A DNA stretch of 64,000 nt. Source: Catenovulum sp052056295. GTDB taxonomy: Bacteria; Pseudomonadota; Gammaproteobacteria; Enterobacterales; Alteromonadaceae. The stretch spans positions 1,240,001-1,304,000 of the forward strand of contig NZ_CP182493.1 in the NCBI RefSeq assembly GCF_052056295.1, in the 5' to 3' direction. This document shows, in pieces, positions 19,575-27,650 of the stretch. The position numbers were made by a program, and so were the translations under genes. Each line of letters begins with the position of its first letter. Position 1 is the stretch's first letter. The notes under the pieces are model-generated. The model made no database searches. It had not been told where the DNA came from and saw nothing but the letters and a program-made list of their open reading frames with translations.

Positions 19575-19925
19575 GATAAAGCTCCAACCCTTGTGTTGTC
19601 ATTAAACATACTTGCAACATAAATTTAACCCTAGCGATTAGAGCTTACTTCCTGCTCCACCACTTTTACCTTAATTAAAACGTTCTAGTTAGCGATAGAA
19701 CCCAAACTTGCACTTTTGCGTACCATACATTCTTGCATCCAATAAAATTAATAATTTAAAAATCAGCATGATACAAATGACCAACAATCATTAACGAAAA
19801 ATTTGTACTCGCGCGCATTTTCATTAAATAGGTAAAAAACACTGATAGAATCAGTTTTTAAGCTAATTGAAATCGGCTGATTTGCAGCTAGACTTAAAAC
19901 TATAGATGTTTATTAAAGAATACAC
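19575..19925. other. Divergent intergenic region with operator-like repeats
   Basis: No gene is visible in these 351 bp between two divergent genes. It contains GTTCTA-N8-TAGAAC (about 19682-19701), similar in layout to the GTTCGAA repeat at 926-946. It also holds a small hairpin CTGAT-AGA-ATCAG flanked by A6 and T5 (about 19835-19859) that could act as a weak bidirectional terminator or an operator. Promoters for both genes must lie here, but no convincing -35/-10 pair could be picked. Confidence 0.4.
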
Positions 19926-21053
19926 ATGTACAAATTGCTACTACGCTGGATGCTGCTAATTTGCAGTTTATGCTTTTTTAGCCTAGCTGCATCAGCAAGC
20001 TGCAAACCCCATAATCCAAATTTACATGTACTTGCGGTAGTATCTGCTACAGATAAAAACTCGTTCTGGTCTATGTACAGCACAGCTTTATCCGAAGCGG
20101 CAAAAGATCTAAATGTCTATGTAGAGTTTTTATATCTAAACAACCATCAAGATAATAGGTTTATCTTTACCGACACTTTAAAACATCGAATTGAGCAAGC
20201 CCCTAAACCAGATGCGGTTCTTACTACCTTATTTTTAAATGCGGAAGAAAGCGCACTTAATCTATTAGCTAGTCACAATATCTACCACATTATTGTCAAC
20301 ACCAGCCTACAAGCAAACCTAATAGACAAAATTAAACAACCGCGCGAACGCAACCAATATTGGCTTGCGCTGATGACGCCAAATGACAAATTAGCCAGTT
20401 ACCGTTTAATGCAAGAATTACTTATACGCCATAAAAATAAATCCACAACTAAGCCTATTGTTGTAGCCTTGGCGGGCGCACATGCCAGTACTGTCAGTGA
20501 AAACAGAGTATCGGGTTTAAACCAAGTGTTAACTGAACAAAACTTACCAATTCCCTCACCTATGTACACTGATTGGAATTACGCATCTGCACATCAGTCG
20601 ATTAGCGCCTTGTATCGTCGTGTGCCTGATATCAATATTATCTGGACAGTTTCATCAACACTCGCTCGCGCAGCCAGCGATCACATTGCTGAGCGGCAAA
20701 TTACCCACCCAATCAGCATAGGTACATTTGATTGGACAATTGAAGCGCTTGATTTAATTCGTCAAGGCAAAGCAGATGTGTCAATTGGCGGTCATTTTTT
20801 AGAAGGTGCATGGTCATTATTACTGCTATACGATTTTTTACATGGACAAGATTTTATCGATGACCTCGAACCAATAATCCAAACTGAGCTAACACTGGCA
20901 GACAAAAGCAATGTTGAAAAATTTACTAAGTATATTACCCACACTAATCTTGCCAATCTCAATTTTGCGTTAATGAGCAAATGTTTAAATCCAAAACTGC
21001 AAAATTATGACTTCAACATTGAAACCCTTATCGAGCTGACTGAAGCTTTATAA
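19926..21053 (+). CDS. Periplasmic sugar-binding-like protein (copy 2)
   Basis: A 375-residue paralogue of the protein at 14892-16010, again with a signal peptide (LLICSLCFFSLAASA) and a type I periplasmic binding fold: VLAVVSATDKNSFWSMYSTAL, KPDAVLTTLFLNAEESALNLL, VALAGAHASTVSENRVSGL, SIGTFDWTIEALDLI and GGHFLEGAWSLLLLYDFLHG. The shared C-terminal LMSKCLNPK corresponds to LSKCLNPR in copy 1. No transporter subunits are nearby; instead a GAF histidine kinase follows 83 bp downstream on the same strand. Binding proteins of this kind can act as ligand sensors for signalling proteins. The ligand is unknown, with an oligosaccharide suggested by the locus. No clear ribosome binding site was found before the ATG. 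Confidence 0.8.
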   Translation: MYKLLLRWMLLICSLCFFSLAASASCKPHNPNLHVLAVVSATDKNSFWSMYSTALSEAAKDLNVYVEFLYLNNHQDNRFIFTDTLKHRIEQAPKPDAVLTTLFLNAEESALNLLASHNIYHIIVNTSLQANLIDKIKQPRERNQYWLALMTPNDKLASYRLMQELLIRHKNKSTTKPIVVALAGAHASTVSENRVSGLNQVLTEQNLPIPSPMYTDWNYASAHQSISALYRRVPDINIIWTVSSTLARAASDHIAERQITHPISIGTFDWTIEALDLIRQGKADVSIGGHFLEGAWSLLLLYDFLHGQDFIDDLEPIIQTELTLADKSNVEKFTKYITHTNLANLNFALMSKCLNPKLQNYDFNIETLIELTEAL

Positions 21054-21136
21054 CTCTCGCCATTAAATTGTTACATTGACGCAGCGGCCGAACACTTCTA
21101 TTTTTATATAAGGTAATAACAAGTGACATCTGCGCT

Positions 21137-22504
21137 ATGCACGCTTTATTGGAATCAATACTTTTACACATTAGCCAAAGCGAAGATATAGACAATGGTA
21201 ATCTAACGGCTGCTTCAAGGCTGATATTAGACTCCATTTGTCGTGGCCTGCGCATTTCTCGCGCAGGCATTTGGCTACTTGACCCTTCGTCAAATAGTAT
21301 CAGTTGCAAACTCCTCATTGATGCCGGCAGAGAATTAACTAGCCAAACTATCCTGCTAACCCGCGAACAATTCCCTAACTATTTTAAAGCGCTTGATAGT
21401 GAACGAACTATCGCAGCTGACGATGCGCATAATCATGTGGCAACTGCTGAGTTTAGTGAAGTCTATTTAGCGCCGCTCGACATATCCTCTATGCTGGATG
21501 TACCACTGCGCCATCAAGGAAAAATGATAGGCATTATCTGTTGCGAACATAGAGGAATAGATAGAATTTGGCGCGAAGAAGAGAAAGTATTCGCATCTGC
21601 CATAGCCGACTTGTATGGGCGTGCAATCAGTGCACAACAAAAAGCTGAGTATGAACAGAAACTCATATCAATTAATCAAAACCTAGAGGCTTTGGTAGCA
21701 GAAAGAACCAAAGATTTAGAGGCAACTCTGAACCAACTTAAACAAACTCAAAGCAAACTGGTTGAAACGGAAAAAATGGCTGCTTTGGGTAATTTAATCG
21801 CAGGCGTCGCGCATGAAGTAAACACGCCTCTAGGTACAGGCTTAACATCTGTTACTCACTGTTTAGAATCGCTAACAAAACTGCAGTCAGCAGTAACCAA
21901 TAAATCTTTAGGAAAAAGCCAACTCGACAACTTTATTCAAGATACAAGAGGCGGATTACAATTGGCAGAGCAAAGTTTAAATAAAGCTTCTCAGCTAATT
22001 CGTGACTTTAAGCGCACCACGTCAGACCAAATAAGTGACAAAATAGAAGGGTTAGATCTGTCTTTGTATTTAGCTCAAGTCGTTAACCCAATTAGCGCAC
22101 ATATAAAAAAACAATCAATTCAACTTAATTTATCTTTAGAGCCAAATTTAATTACTAAAACTTACCCTGGCGTGATCGCACAAATCACCACAAATTTAAT
22201 TACCAATGCGATTCAACATGCATTCCCAGAGCAAAATGCAAACAATGAGATAAAAGTTATCACAAGTAAACAAGGTGATAATTTTGTCTTTGAGATCCGC
22301 GATAATGGTGTGGGTATCAAGAAGCAAGATCAAAAACAAGTATTTGAACCCTTCTTCACCTCTAAACGTGGTGCCGGTTCTTCAGGCTTAGGCCTATCTA
22401 CAGTATATAACTTAGTTTCAGGGAAATTGGCAGGGCAAATTGAACTTGTTTCTGAACCGAAACAAGGCACGCGATTTATTATCAAGTTTCCATCTTTGGA
22501 TTAA
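21137..22504 (+). CDS. Soluble GAF-domain sensor histidine kinase
   Basis: A 455-residue kinase with no signal peptide or membrane segment. An N-terminal GAF domain (about 20-175, ending SMLDVPLRHQGKMIGIICCEH) is followed by a coiled coil (about 176-215), a HisKA-like region with the phospho-acceptor His226 in LIAGVAHEVNTPLG, and an ATPase domain with N-box NLITNAIQHA, G1 DNGVGI, F-box FEPFFTSKRG and G2 SSGLGLSTVY. The NTPLG form places it with kinases of the soluble or PAS/GAF-associated class. No response regulator is encoded in the window, so its partner is elsewhere or unusual. It follows a periplasmic binding protein gene, but lacking a membrane segment it cannot contact that protein directly. 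The ATG is the only long-frame start; an upstream GTG at 21123 leads to an early stop. Confidence 0.88.
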   Translation: MHALLESILLHISQSEDIDNGNLTAASRLILDSICRGLRISRAGIWLLDPSSNSISCKLLIDAGRELTSQTILLTREQFPNYFKALDSERTIAADDAHNHVATAEFSEVYLAPLDISSMLDVPLRHQGKMIGIICCEHRGIDRIWREEEKVFASAIADLYGRAISAQQKAEYEQKLISINQNLEALVAERTKDLEATLNQLKQTQSKLVETEKMAALGNLIAGVAHEVNTPLGTGLTSVTHCLESLTKLQSAVTNKSLGKSQLDNFIQDTRGGLQLAEQSLNKASQLIRDFKRTTSDQISDKIEGLDLSLYLAQVVNPISAHIKKQSIQLNLSLEPNLITKTYPGVIAQITTNLITNAIQHAFPEQNANNEIKVITSKQGDNFVFEIRDNGVGIKKQDQKQVFEPFFTSKRGAGSSGLGLSTVYNLVSGKLAGQIELVSEPKQGTRFIIKFPSLD

Positions 22505-22529
22505 TATAAAAACCTATACGCTAAAAATA

Positions 22530-22552
22530 CAAAAGGACGCCTAAGCGTCCCT
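22530..22552 (-). terminator. Terminator of the alpha operon (bidirectional hairpin)
   Basis: GGACGC and GCGTCC form a perfect 6-bp stem around a 4-base loop between the kinase gene and rplQ. The minus-strand side continues into TTTTGTATTTTT, suiting termination after rplQ. The plus-strand side (CTTTGTG) is weaker but could serve the kinase gene. Confidence 0.8.
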
Positions 22553-22577
22553 TTGTGTTGCATCTGGATATAATATC

Positions 22578-22979
22578 TTATTCAGCTGCTTCTGTAGCTT
22601 CATCAGCTTCAACTTCAACCGCTGGGCGGTCTACTAACTCGATGTAAGCCATAGGTGCGTTGTCACCAGCGCGGAAACCACATTTTAAAATGCGAGTATA
22701 ACCACCTGGGCGAGCTTGGTAACGAGGACCAATTTCGCTGAACAATTTACCAACAACTTCTTTATCACGAGTTCGTGCGAAAGCTAAACGACGATTCGCT
22801 ACACTGTCTTTTTTTGCTAAAGTAATTAGCGGCTCAATTACACGACGCAATTCTTTCGCTTTAGGCAAAGTAGTTTTAATAACTTCGTGACGAACTAAAG
22901 AGCCCGCCATGTTGCTAAACATTGCACTGCGATGACTGCTATTTCGGTTGAGCTGACGGCCACTTTTACGATGACGCAT
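22578..22979 (-). CDS. rplQ: 50S ribosomal protein L17
   Basis: Component of the large ribosomal subunit near the exit tunnel. The 133-residue protein starts MRHRKSGRQLNRNSSHRSAM and contains FSNMAGSLVRHEVIKTTLPKAKELRRVIEPLI, the universal L17 core, followed by an acidic, Ala/Glu-rich tail longer than some homologues. It is the last gene of the alpha operon, 37 bp after rpoA, and is followed by a terminator. Confidence 0.98.
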   Translation of the reverse strand: MRHRKSGRQLNRNSSHRSAMFSNMAGSLVRHEVIKTTLPKAKELRRVIEPLITLAKKDSVANRRLAFARTRDKEVVGKLFSEIGPRYQARPGGYTRILKCGFRAGDNAPMAYIELVDRPAVEVEADEATEAAE

Positions 22980-23016
22980 AATGCTATCCTTCTACCAATA
23001 ACTATGTAGAACAGGG

Positions 23017-24006
23017 TTAGTCTTTATCAGCGATACTGGCTGGAGGCCAGTTTTCAAGACGCATACCTAAAGACAAGCCACGAGAGGCCAAAACGTCTTT
23101 AATTTCAGTAAGCGACTTCTTACCAAGGTTAGGAGTTTTTAACAACTCAACCTCAGTACGCTGAACAAGATCACCAATGTATTGGATCTGCTCTGCTTTT
23201 AAGCAGTTAGCAGAACGTACAGTTAATTCAAGATCGTCAACTGGTCTTAACAGAATTGGATCGAATTCAGGTTTTTCTTCTTTGCGCTCAGGCTCAGATA
23301 CATCACGTAATTCTACGAACGCATCTAGCTGCTCAGCTAAGATAGTTGCAGCCCTGCGAATTGCTTCTTCAGGCTCAATCGTACCATTCGTCTCCATATC
23401 AATGACCAACTTGTCAAGGTCCGTACGCTGTTCAACACGAGCAGATTCTACCGCATAAGCGATACGCTCTACTGGGCTGAATGAAGCGTCAACCAACAAA
23501 CGGCCAATTGGACGATCATCTTCTTCAGAGGAACGACGAGCAGAAGCCGGAACATAGCCACGTCCTTTCTGAACTTTGATGCGCATGTTTAACTCTGCGT
23601 CACCAGTCAAGTTACAAATGACATGATCCGGGTTTTTGATCTCAACATCACCATCGTGAGTGATATCAGCTGCAGTAACAGGGCCCGCACCTTTTTTACT
23701 TAAATTCAGTGTCGCTTCGTCTTTCTCTTCGATACGGACGGCTAAACCTTTTAAATTAAGCAATATTTCAATTACGTCTTCAATAACGCCTTCTTTGGTG
23801 CTGTATTCGTGTAGTACACCGTCGATTTCCACTTCGGTAACCGCAGCACCAGGCATTGAAGACAATAATATACGTCTTAACGCATTTCCCAATGTATGAC
23901 CAAAACCGCGTTCCATCGGTTCTAAAGTCACTTTTGCACGAAAAGGACCAAGACTCTCGATATCTACCAATCTCGGTTTAAGGAACTCAGTAACAGAACC
24001 CTGCAT
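23017..24006 (-). CDS. rpoA: DNA-directed RNA polymerase subunit alpha
   Basis: The 329-residue alpha subunit nucleates RNA polymerase assembly. The N-terminal domain carries GHTLGNALRRILLSSMPGAAV (about residues 35-55) for dimerisation and beta/beta' contacts. The C-terminal domain (about 250-320) has LELTVRSANCLKAEQI and LLKTPNLGKKSLTEI, the surface contacting UP elements and activators. Length matches E. coli. It sits between rpsD and rplQ as in other gammaproteobacteria, 24 bp after rpsD. Confidence 0.99.
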   Translation of the reverse strand: MQGSVTEFLKPRLVDIESLGPFRAKVTLEPMERGFGHTLGNALRRILLSSMPGAAVTEVEIDGVLHEYSTKEGVIEDVIEILLNLKGLAVRIEEKDEATLNLSKKGAGPVTAADITHDGDVEIKNPDHVICNLTGDAELNMRIKVQKGRGYVPASARRSSEEDDRPIGRLLVDASFSPVERIAYAVESARVEQRTDLDKLVIDMETNGTIEPEEAIRRAATILAEQLDAFVELRDVSEPERKEEKPEFDPILLRPVDDLELTVRSANCLKAEQIQYIGDLVQRTEVELLKTPNLGKKSLTEIKDVLASRGLSLGMRLENWPPASIADKD

Positions 24007-24030
24007 CGTTTCCTCTCTATTTTATTAACT

Positions 24031-24651
24031 TTACTTAGAGTAAAGTTCAACAATTAGCTGTTCGTTGATGTCTGCTGACAAGTCGCTACGCTCAGGTAAA
24101 CGCTTGAAGACACCTTCTTTCTTCTCTGCATCCACTTCTAACCAAGTTGGCTTTTCACGTTGACCAGCCAACTCTAATGCAGATTGAATACGTGCTTGTT
24201 TCTTAGCTTTCTCACGAACTGCAACCACGTCTTCTGGCTTAACAGAAAAAGACGGAATGTTAACAACTTGGCCGTTAACAGTAATTGCTTTGTGACTAAC
24301 CAATTGACGAGCTTCTGCACGAGTTGAAGCATAACCCATACGATAAACAACGTTATCTAGACGTTTTTCTAATAGGTTTAACAAGTTTTCACCTGTGTTA
24401 CCTTTTAAACGTGCAGCTTCTTTATAGTAGTTACGGAATTGCTTTTCTAATACACCGTAGATACGACGTACTTTTTGCTTTTCACGTAACTGTAAACCGT
24501 AGTCAGATAAACGACCACGACGTGCACCATGTTGACCAGGTGCTGTTTCGATATTACATTTTGAATCGATTGCTCGAACGCCGCTTTTTAAGAACAAATC
24601 TGTTCCTTCACGACGACTGAGCTTCAGTTTTGGCCCTATATATCTTGCCAT
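24031..24651 (-). CDS. rpsD: 30S ribosomal protein S4
   Basis: Primary 16S rRNA-binding protein of 206 residues, length as in E. coli. It begins MARYIGPKLKLSRREGTDL and carries the S4 RNA-binding domain with LDNVVYRMGYASTRAEARQLVSHKAITVNG. In E. coli this protein represses translation of its own operon by binding the leader before rpsM; a closely matching leader is present here at 25447-25510, so the same feedback is expected. Confidence 0.98.
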   Translation of the reverse strand: MARYIGPKLKLSRREGTDLFLKSGVRAIDSKCNIETAPGQHGARRGRLSDYGLQLREKQKVRRIYGVLEKQFRNYYKEAARLKGNTGENLLNLLEKRLDNVVYRMGYASTRAEARQLVSHKAITVNGQVVNIPSFSVKPEDVVAVREKAKKQARIQSALELAGQREKPTWLEVDAEKKEGVFKRLPERSDLSADINEQLIVELYSK

Positions 24652-24680
24652 CTTTCTTCTCCGTTATCAGAGGAACACAA

Positions 24681-25073
24681 TTAAACGCGACGTTTCTTAG
24701 GTGGACGACAGCCGTTATGAGGAATCGGCGTTACGTCTGTAATATTTGTAATTTTGTATCCAGTTGCATTTAATGCACGGATCGCAGACTCACGGCCTGG
24801 ACCTGGACCATTTACAAATACTTCCAAGTTCTTTAAACCATACTCTTGAGCAGCAACACCTGCTCTTTCAGCAGCAACCTGTGCAGCGAAAGGAGTTGAT
24901 TTACGTGAACCACGGAAACCTGAACCACCTGAAGTAGCCCAAGATAAAGCGTTACCTTGGCGATCAGTAATAGTTACGATTGTATTGTTGAAAGATGCAT
25001 GGATATGAGCCATACCGTCTGCAACTTGACGTTTTGCGCGCTTACGCGTGCTACGTGCTGGAGCTTTAGCCAT
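24681..25073 (-). CDS. rpsK: 30S ribosomal protein S11
   Basis: Platform protein of the small subunit, 130 residues. Diagnostic segments are GMAHIHASFNNTIVTITDRQGNALSWATSGGSGFRGSRKSTPFA and the C-terminal IPHNGCRPPKKRRV (seen in overlapping parts of the translation). It lies between rpsM and rpsD with short spacers, as in the standard alpha operon. Confidence 0.98.
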   Translation of the reverse strand: MAKAPARSTRKRAKRQVADGMAHIHASFNNTIVTITDRQGNALSWATSGGSGFRGSRKSTPFAAQVAAERAGVAAQEYGLKNLEVFVNGPGPGRESAIRALNATGYKITNITDVTPIPHNGCRPPKKRRV

Positions 25074-25089
25074 TATTCACTTCTCCTAC

Positions 25090-25446
25090 TTATTTCTTAA
25101 TAGGTTTACGAGGACCTTTACGCGTACGAGCGTTAGTCTTCGTTCTTTGACCGCGAACAGGCAAGCTACGACGATGACGTAGACCACGGAAACAACCTAA
25201 GTCCATCAAGCGCTTGATATTCATTGAAACTTCACGACGCAAATCACCCTCAACGGTGAACTTTGCAACCTCTTCACGAAGCAGGTCTAACTGAGCTTCA
25301 TCTAAGTCTTTAATCTTAGTGTTCTCAGCAATACCAGATGCAGCACAAATTGCTTTTGCACGGGTTTTACCAACACCGTAAATTGATGTTAAACCAATTA
25401 CTGTGTGCTTGTGTAGAGGAATGTTAATGCCAGCTATACGGGCCAT
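25090..25446 (-). CDS. rpsM: 30S ribosomal protein S13
   Basis: Head protein of the small subunit that contacts the large subunit and P-site tRNA; 118 residues. It begins MARIAGINIPLHKHTVIGLT and has a helix-hairpin-helix YGVGKTRAKAIC and a basic tail GQRTKTNARTRKGPRKPIKK. AGGAG precedes the ATG. It is the first gene of the alpha operon, and its start lies within the S4-responsive leader. Confidence 0.98.
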   Translation of the reverse strand: MARIAGINIPLHKHTVIGLTSIYGVGKTRAKAICAASGIAENTKIKDLDEAQLDLLREEVAKFTVEGDLRREVSMNIKRLMDLGCFRGLRHRRSLPVRGQRTKTNARTRKGPRKPIKK

Positions 25447-25510
25447 TTAACGCACTCCTAATTTATTAGCCTCAGCCGAAAAGCCCGTAAGGATACTCAA
25501 GCCGAGACTA
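25441..25510 (-). promoter_or_regulatory. Alpha-operon leader, S4-binding pseudoknot (Alpha_RBS)
   Basis: The RNA before rpsM keeps the E. coli alpha-leader core: TTGAGTATCC, then ACGGGCTTTTC, then the purine-rich ribosome binding site AGGAGTGC. A 10-bp outer helix pairs bases 25510-25501 with 25476-25467 (UAGUCUCGGC with GCUGAGGCUA). The paired bases differ from those of E. coli while pairing is kept, which supports a functional structure. In E. coli S4 traps this pseudoknot with the 30S subunit bound and blocks initiation. Here it should couple S13-S11-S4-RpoA-L17 synthesis to free S4. Confidence 0.88.
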
Positions 25511-25520
25511 GATTTCAAAT

Positions 25521-25540
25521 AAAAAGACGAATTTCGTCCG
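25521..25540 (-). terminator. Hairpin terminator/attenuator between rpmJ and rpsM
   Basis: On the minus strand GACGA-AAT-TCGTC is followed by five T, just after the rpmJ stop. It would end or attenuate the spc operon before the alpha leader. The short 5-bp stem suggests partial read-through. Confidence 0.65.
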
Positions 25541-25545
25541 ATTTT

Positions 25546-25662
25546 TTAACCTTGACGTTGTTTGTGCTTAGGATCTGATGAACAAATCACACGAACAACA
25601 CCATGTCTTTTGATAACTTTACAGTTACGACAAATGGTTTTAACAGATGCACGAACTTTCAT
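25546..25662 (-). CDS. rpmJ: 50S ribosomal protein L36
   Basis: A 38-residue protein of the large subunit. It begins MKVRASVKTICRNC and ends SSDPKHKQRQG. It is the zinc-binding form: Cys11, Cys14, Cys27 and His33 are all present. The start ATG is at 25662, 26 bp after secY, and the stop is TAA at 25546. A zinc-free paralogue may exist elsewhere in the genome but not here. Confidence 0.97.
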   Translation of the reverse strand: MKVRASVKTICRNCKVIKRHGVVRVICSSDPKHKQRQG

Positions 25663-25688
25663 TTTCCAACTCCGTTAATGGGTTCGGC

Positions 25689-27017
25689 CTATCGGCCATA
25701 ACCCTTTAAGTTAGCCTTCTTCAGCACAGATTCATACTGACTAGACATCAGGTGAGTTTGTACTTGAGCCATAAAGTCCATAATTACAACAACTATGATA
25801 AGTAATGATGTTCCGCCAAAATAGAACTGAACATTCCAAAATACCATCATAAACTCTGGAACCAAACATACGAAAGTAATGTAAAGTGCGCCCGCTAAAG
25901 TTAAGCGAGTCATAACTTTATCAATATAACGTGAGGTTTGTTCACCTGGGCGAATACCCGGGATAAATGCACCAGACTTTTTCAAGTTGTCTGCAGTTTC
26001 TCTTGGATTAAATACTAATGCTGTATAGAAGAAGCAGAAGAATATAATCGCAGCAGCGTACAACATCATATACAAAGGTTGTCCTGGTGATAGCACTATG
26101 GCTATTTGAGCAATTGCTTCTGCAAATGCACTGTCACTTTGGCCAAACCAAGTCGCTATTGTACCTGGAAACAACATAATACTAGAAGCGAAAATTGGTG
26201 GAATTACGCCAGCCATATTCACTTTTAGTGGTAAATGGGTACTTTGCGCTGCAAATACCTTGCGACCACGTTGTTGTTTTGCATAGTTAACCACGATACG
26301 ACGTTGGCCACGTTCTACAAACACAACAAAATATGTAACCGCACAAACAATAATACCTATGATTAACAATAGAATCAGAGGTAACTCGCCCTGACGTGCT
26401 TGTTCAGCAGTCTGGCCGATAGCTGTTGGAAGACCAGCCACGATACCAGCAAAGATAATCATAGAGATACCATTGCCAATACCGCGCTCTGTAATTTGCT
26501 CACCTAACCACATTAAGAACATGGTACCGGTAACCAAACTCACAACAGCTGTGAAGTAAAAAGTAAAGCCAGGATCAATCACTAAGCCTGGAACCATGTT
26601 CGGCAGGCTATTGGCTATTGTGGTGGACTGGGCAATCGCTAACAACAGCGTTCCGTATCGAGTGTACTGACTGATTTTTTTGCGACCTGCCTCGCCTTCC
26701 TTTTTCAACTCTTGAAAAGTAGGGTGAATATGGGTCATCAGCTGCATAATAATAGATGCAGTAATGTACGGCATAATACCCAATGCTAACACTGACGCGC
26801 GCTCAAGTGCACCACCTGAGAACATGTTAAACATTGCTAACACGGTGTCTTTTTGTTGCTCAAACAGTTGTGCAAGTACAGTTGGATCAATACCTGGGAT
26901 AGGTACATATGAACCAGCTCGGAAAATCACTAATGCTCCAAATAAGAACCATAAGCGACGTTTTAATTCCGAAAGTCCGCCTTGCGTGCTGTTAAATTCC
27001 AGTCCTGGTTTAGCCAT
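25689..27017 (-). CDS. secY: Preprotein translocase subunit SecY
   Basis: Central channel of the SecYEG translocase in the inner membrane, 442 residues with ten hydrophobic spans. Recognisable segments are MAKPGLEFNSTQGGLSELKRRLWF at the N-terminus (residues 1-24, read in parts), VPIPGIDP, ALGIMPYITASIIMQL at the lateral gate/plug region, and FIPGIRPGEQT in the large cytoplasmic loop that contacts the ribosome and SecA. Start and length match homologues. It follows rplO by 7 bp within the spc operon. Confidence 0.98.
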   Translation of the reverse strand: MAKPGLEFNSTQGGLSELKRRLWFLFGALVIFRAGSYVPIPGIDPTVLAQLFEQQKDTVLAMFNMFSGGALERASVLALGIMPYITASIIMQLMTHIHPTFQELKKEGEAGRKKISQYTRYGTLLLAIAQSTTIANSLPNMVPGLVIDPGFTFYFTAVVSLVTGTMFLMWLGEQITERGIGNGISMIIFAGIVAGLPTAIGQTAEQARQGELPLILLLIIGIIVCAVTYFVVFVERGQRRIVVNYAKQQRGRKVFAAQSTHLPLKVNMAGVIPPIFASSIMLFPGTIATWFGQSDSAFAEAIAQIAIVLSPGQPLYMMLYAAAIIFFCFFYTALVFNPRETADNLKKSGAFIPGIRPGEQTSRYIDKVMTRLTLAGALYITFVCLVPEFMMVFWNVQFYFGGTSLLIIVVVIMDFMAQVQTHLMSSQYESVLKKANLKGYGR

Positions 27018-27024
27018 GGATCAA

Positions 27025-27459
27025 TTATTCCTCGATTTTACCACCGGCAGCTTCAATCGCTTCACGTGCACCTTTAGTCACGCCTAAACCTTTTACAGTA
27101 AGAGCGCGAGCTACAGCACCAGATTTTAAAACCTTAACTGCCTCAATATGCTTCTTCACCAAACCAGCCGCTTTAAGTGAAGCTAAGTCTACTACATCAC
27201 CTTCAACTTTAGCGATTTCAGTCAAAGTAACTTGATCTGAAACTAAAGATTTGCGTGACGTAAAACCGAACTTCGGTAAACGACGTTGGATTGGCATTTG
27301 ACCGCCTTCGAATCCTGGCTTAACAGAACCACCTGAACGTGATTTTTGACCTTTGTGACCACGGCCACCTGTCTTACCTAAACCAGAACCGATACCACGA
27401 CCAACACGTTTTTTGCTTGGTTTTGAACCAGGAGCAGGACTAAGAGTATTTAAATACAT
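27025..27459 (-). CDS. rplO: 50S ribosomal protein L15
   Basis: Large-subunit protein of 144 residues with the glycine-rich, basic N-terminal extension typical of L15 (KKRVGRGIGSGLGKTGGRGH) that threads into 23S rRNA, and the C-terminal globular part with VKVLKSGAVARALTVKGLG. Spacing to rpmD is 3 bp, suggesting tight co-translation. Confidence 0.98.
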   Translation of the reverse strand: MYLNTLSPAPGSKPSKKRVGRGIGSGLGKTGGRGHKGQKSRSGGSVKPGFEGGQMPIQRRLPKFGFTSRKSLVSDQVTLTEIAKVEGDVVDLASLKAAGLVKKHIEAVKVLKSGAVARALTVKGLGVTKGAREAIEAAGGKIEE

Positions 27460-27462
27460 GTA

Positions 27463-27645
27463 TTAATCCTCCACCTTAACCATATAATAAACTTTATTAA
27501 TCATACCGCGAACAGAAGGAGTATCTTCTAATTCAACAGTGTGGTTAATCTTACGTAAACCTAAACCACGTAACGTTGCTTTATGCTTAGGTAAACGTCC
27601 GATAGAACTTTTGACTTGAGTCACTTTTACAGTTTTACCAGCCAT
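27463..27645 (-). CDS. rpmD: 50S ribosomal protein L30
   Basis: Large-subunit protein of 60 residues, the standard bacterial short form: KTVKVTQVKSSIGRLPKHKA, then LRGLGLRKINHTVELEDTPS. Lies between rpsE and rplO with 3-5 bp spacers. Confidence 0.97.
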   Translation of the reverse strand: MAGKTVKVTQVKSSIGRLPKHKATLRGLGLRKINHTVELEDTPSVRGMINKVYYMVKVED

Positions 27646-27650
27646 GATGT

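Noticed and set aside
14892..21053. ABC sugar importer built around the two binding proteins
   Set aside because: No permease or ATP-binding subunit gene is present anywhere near; only the binding proteins are supported.
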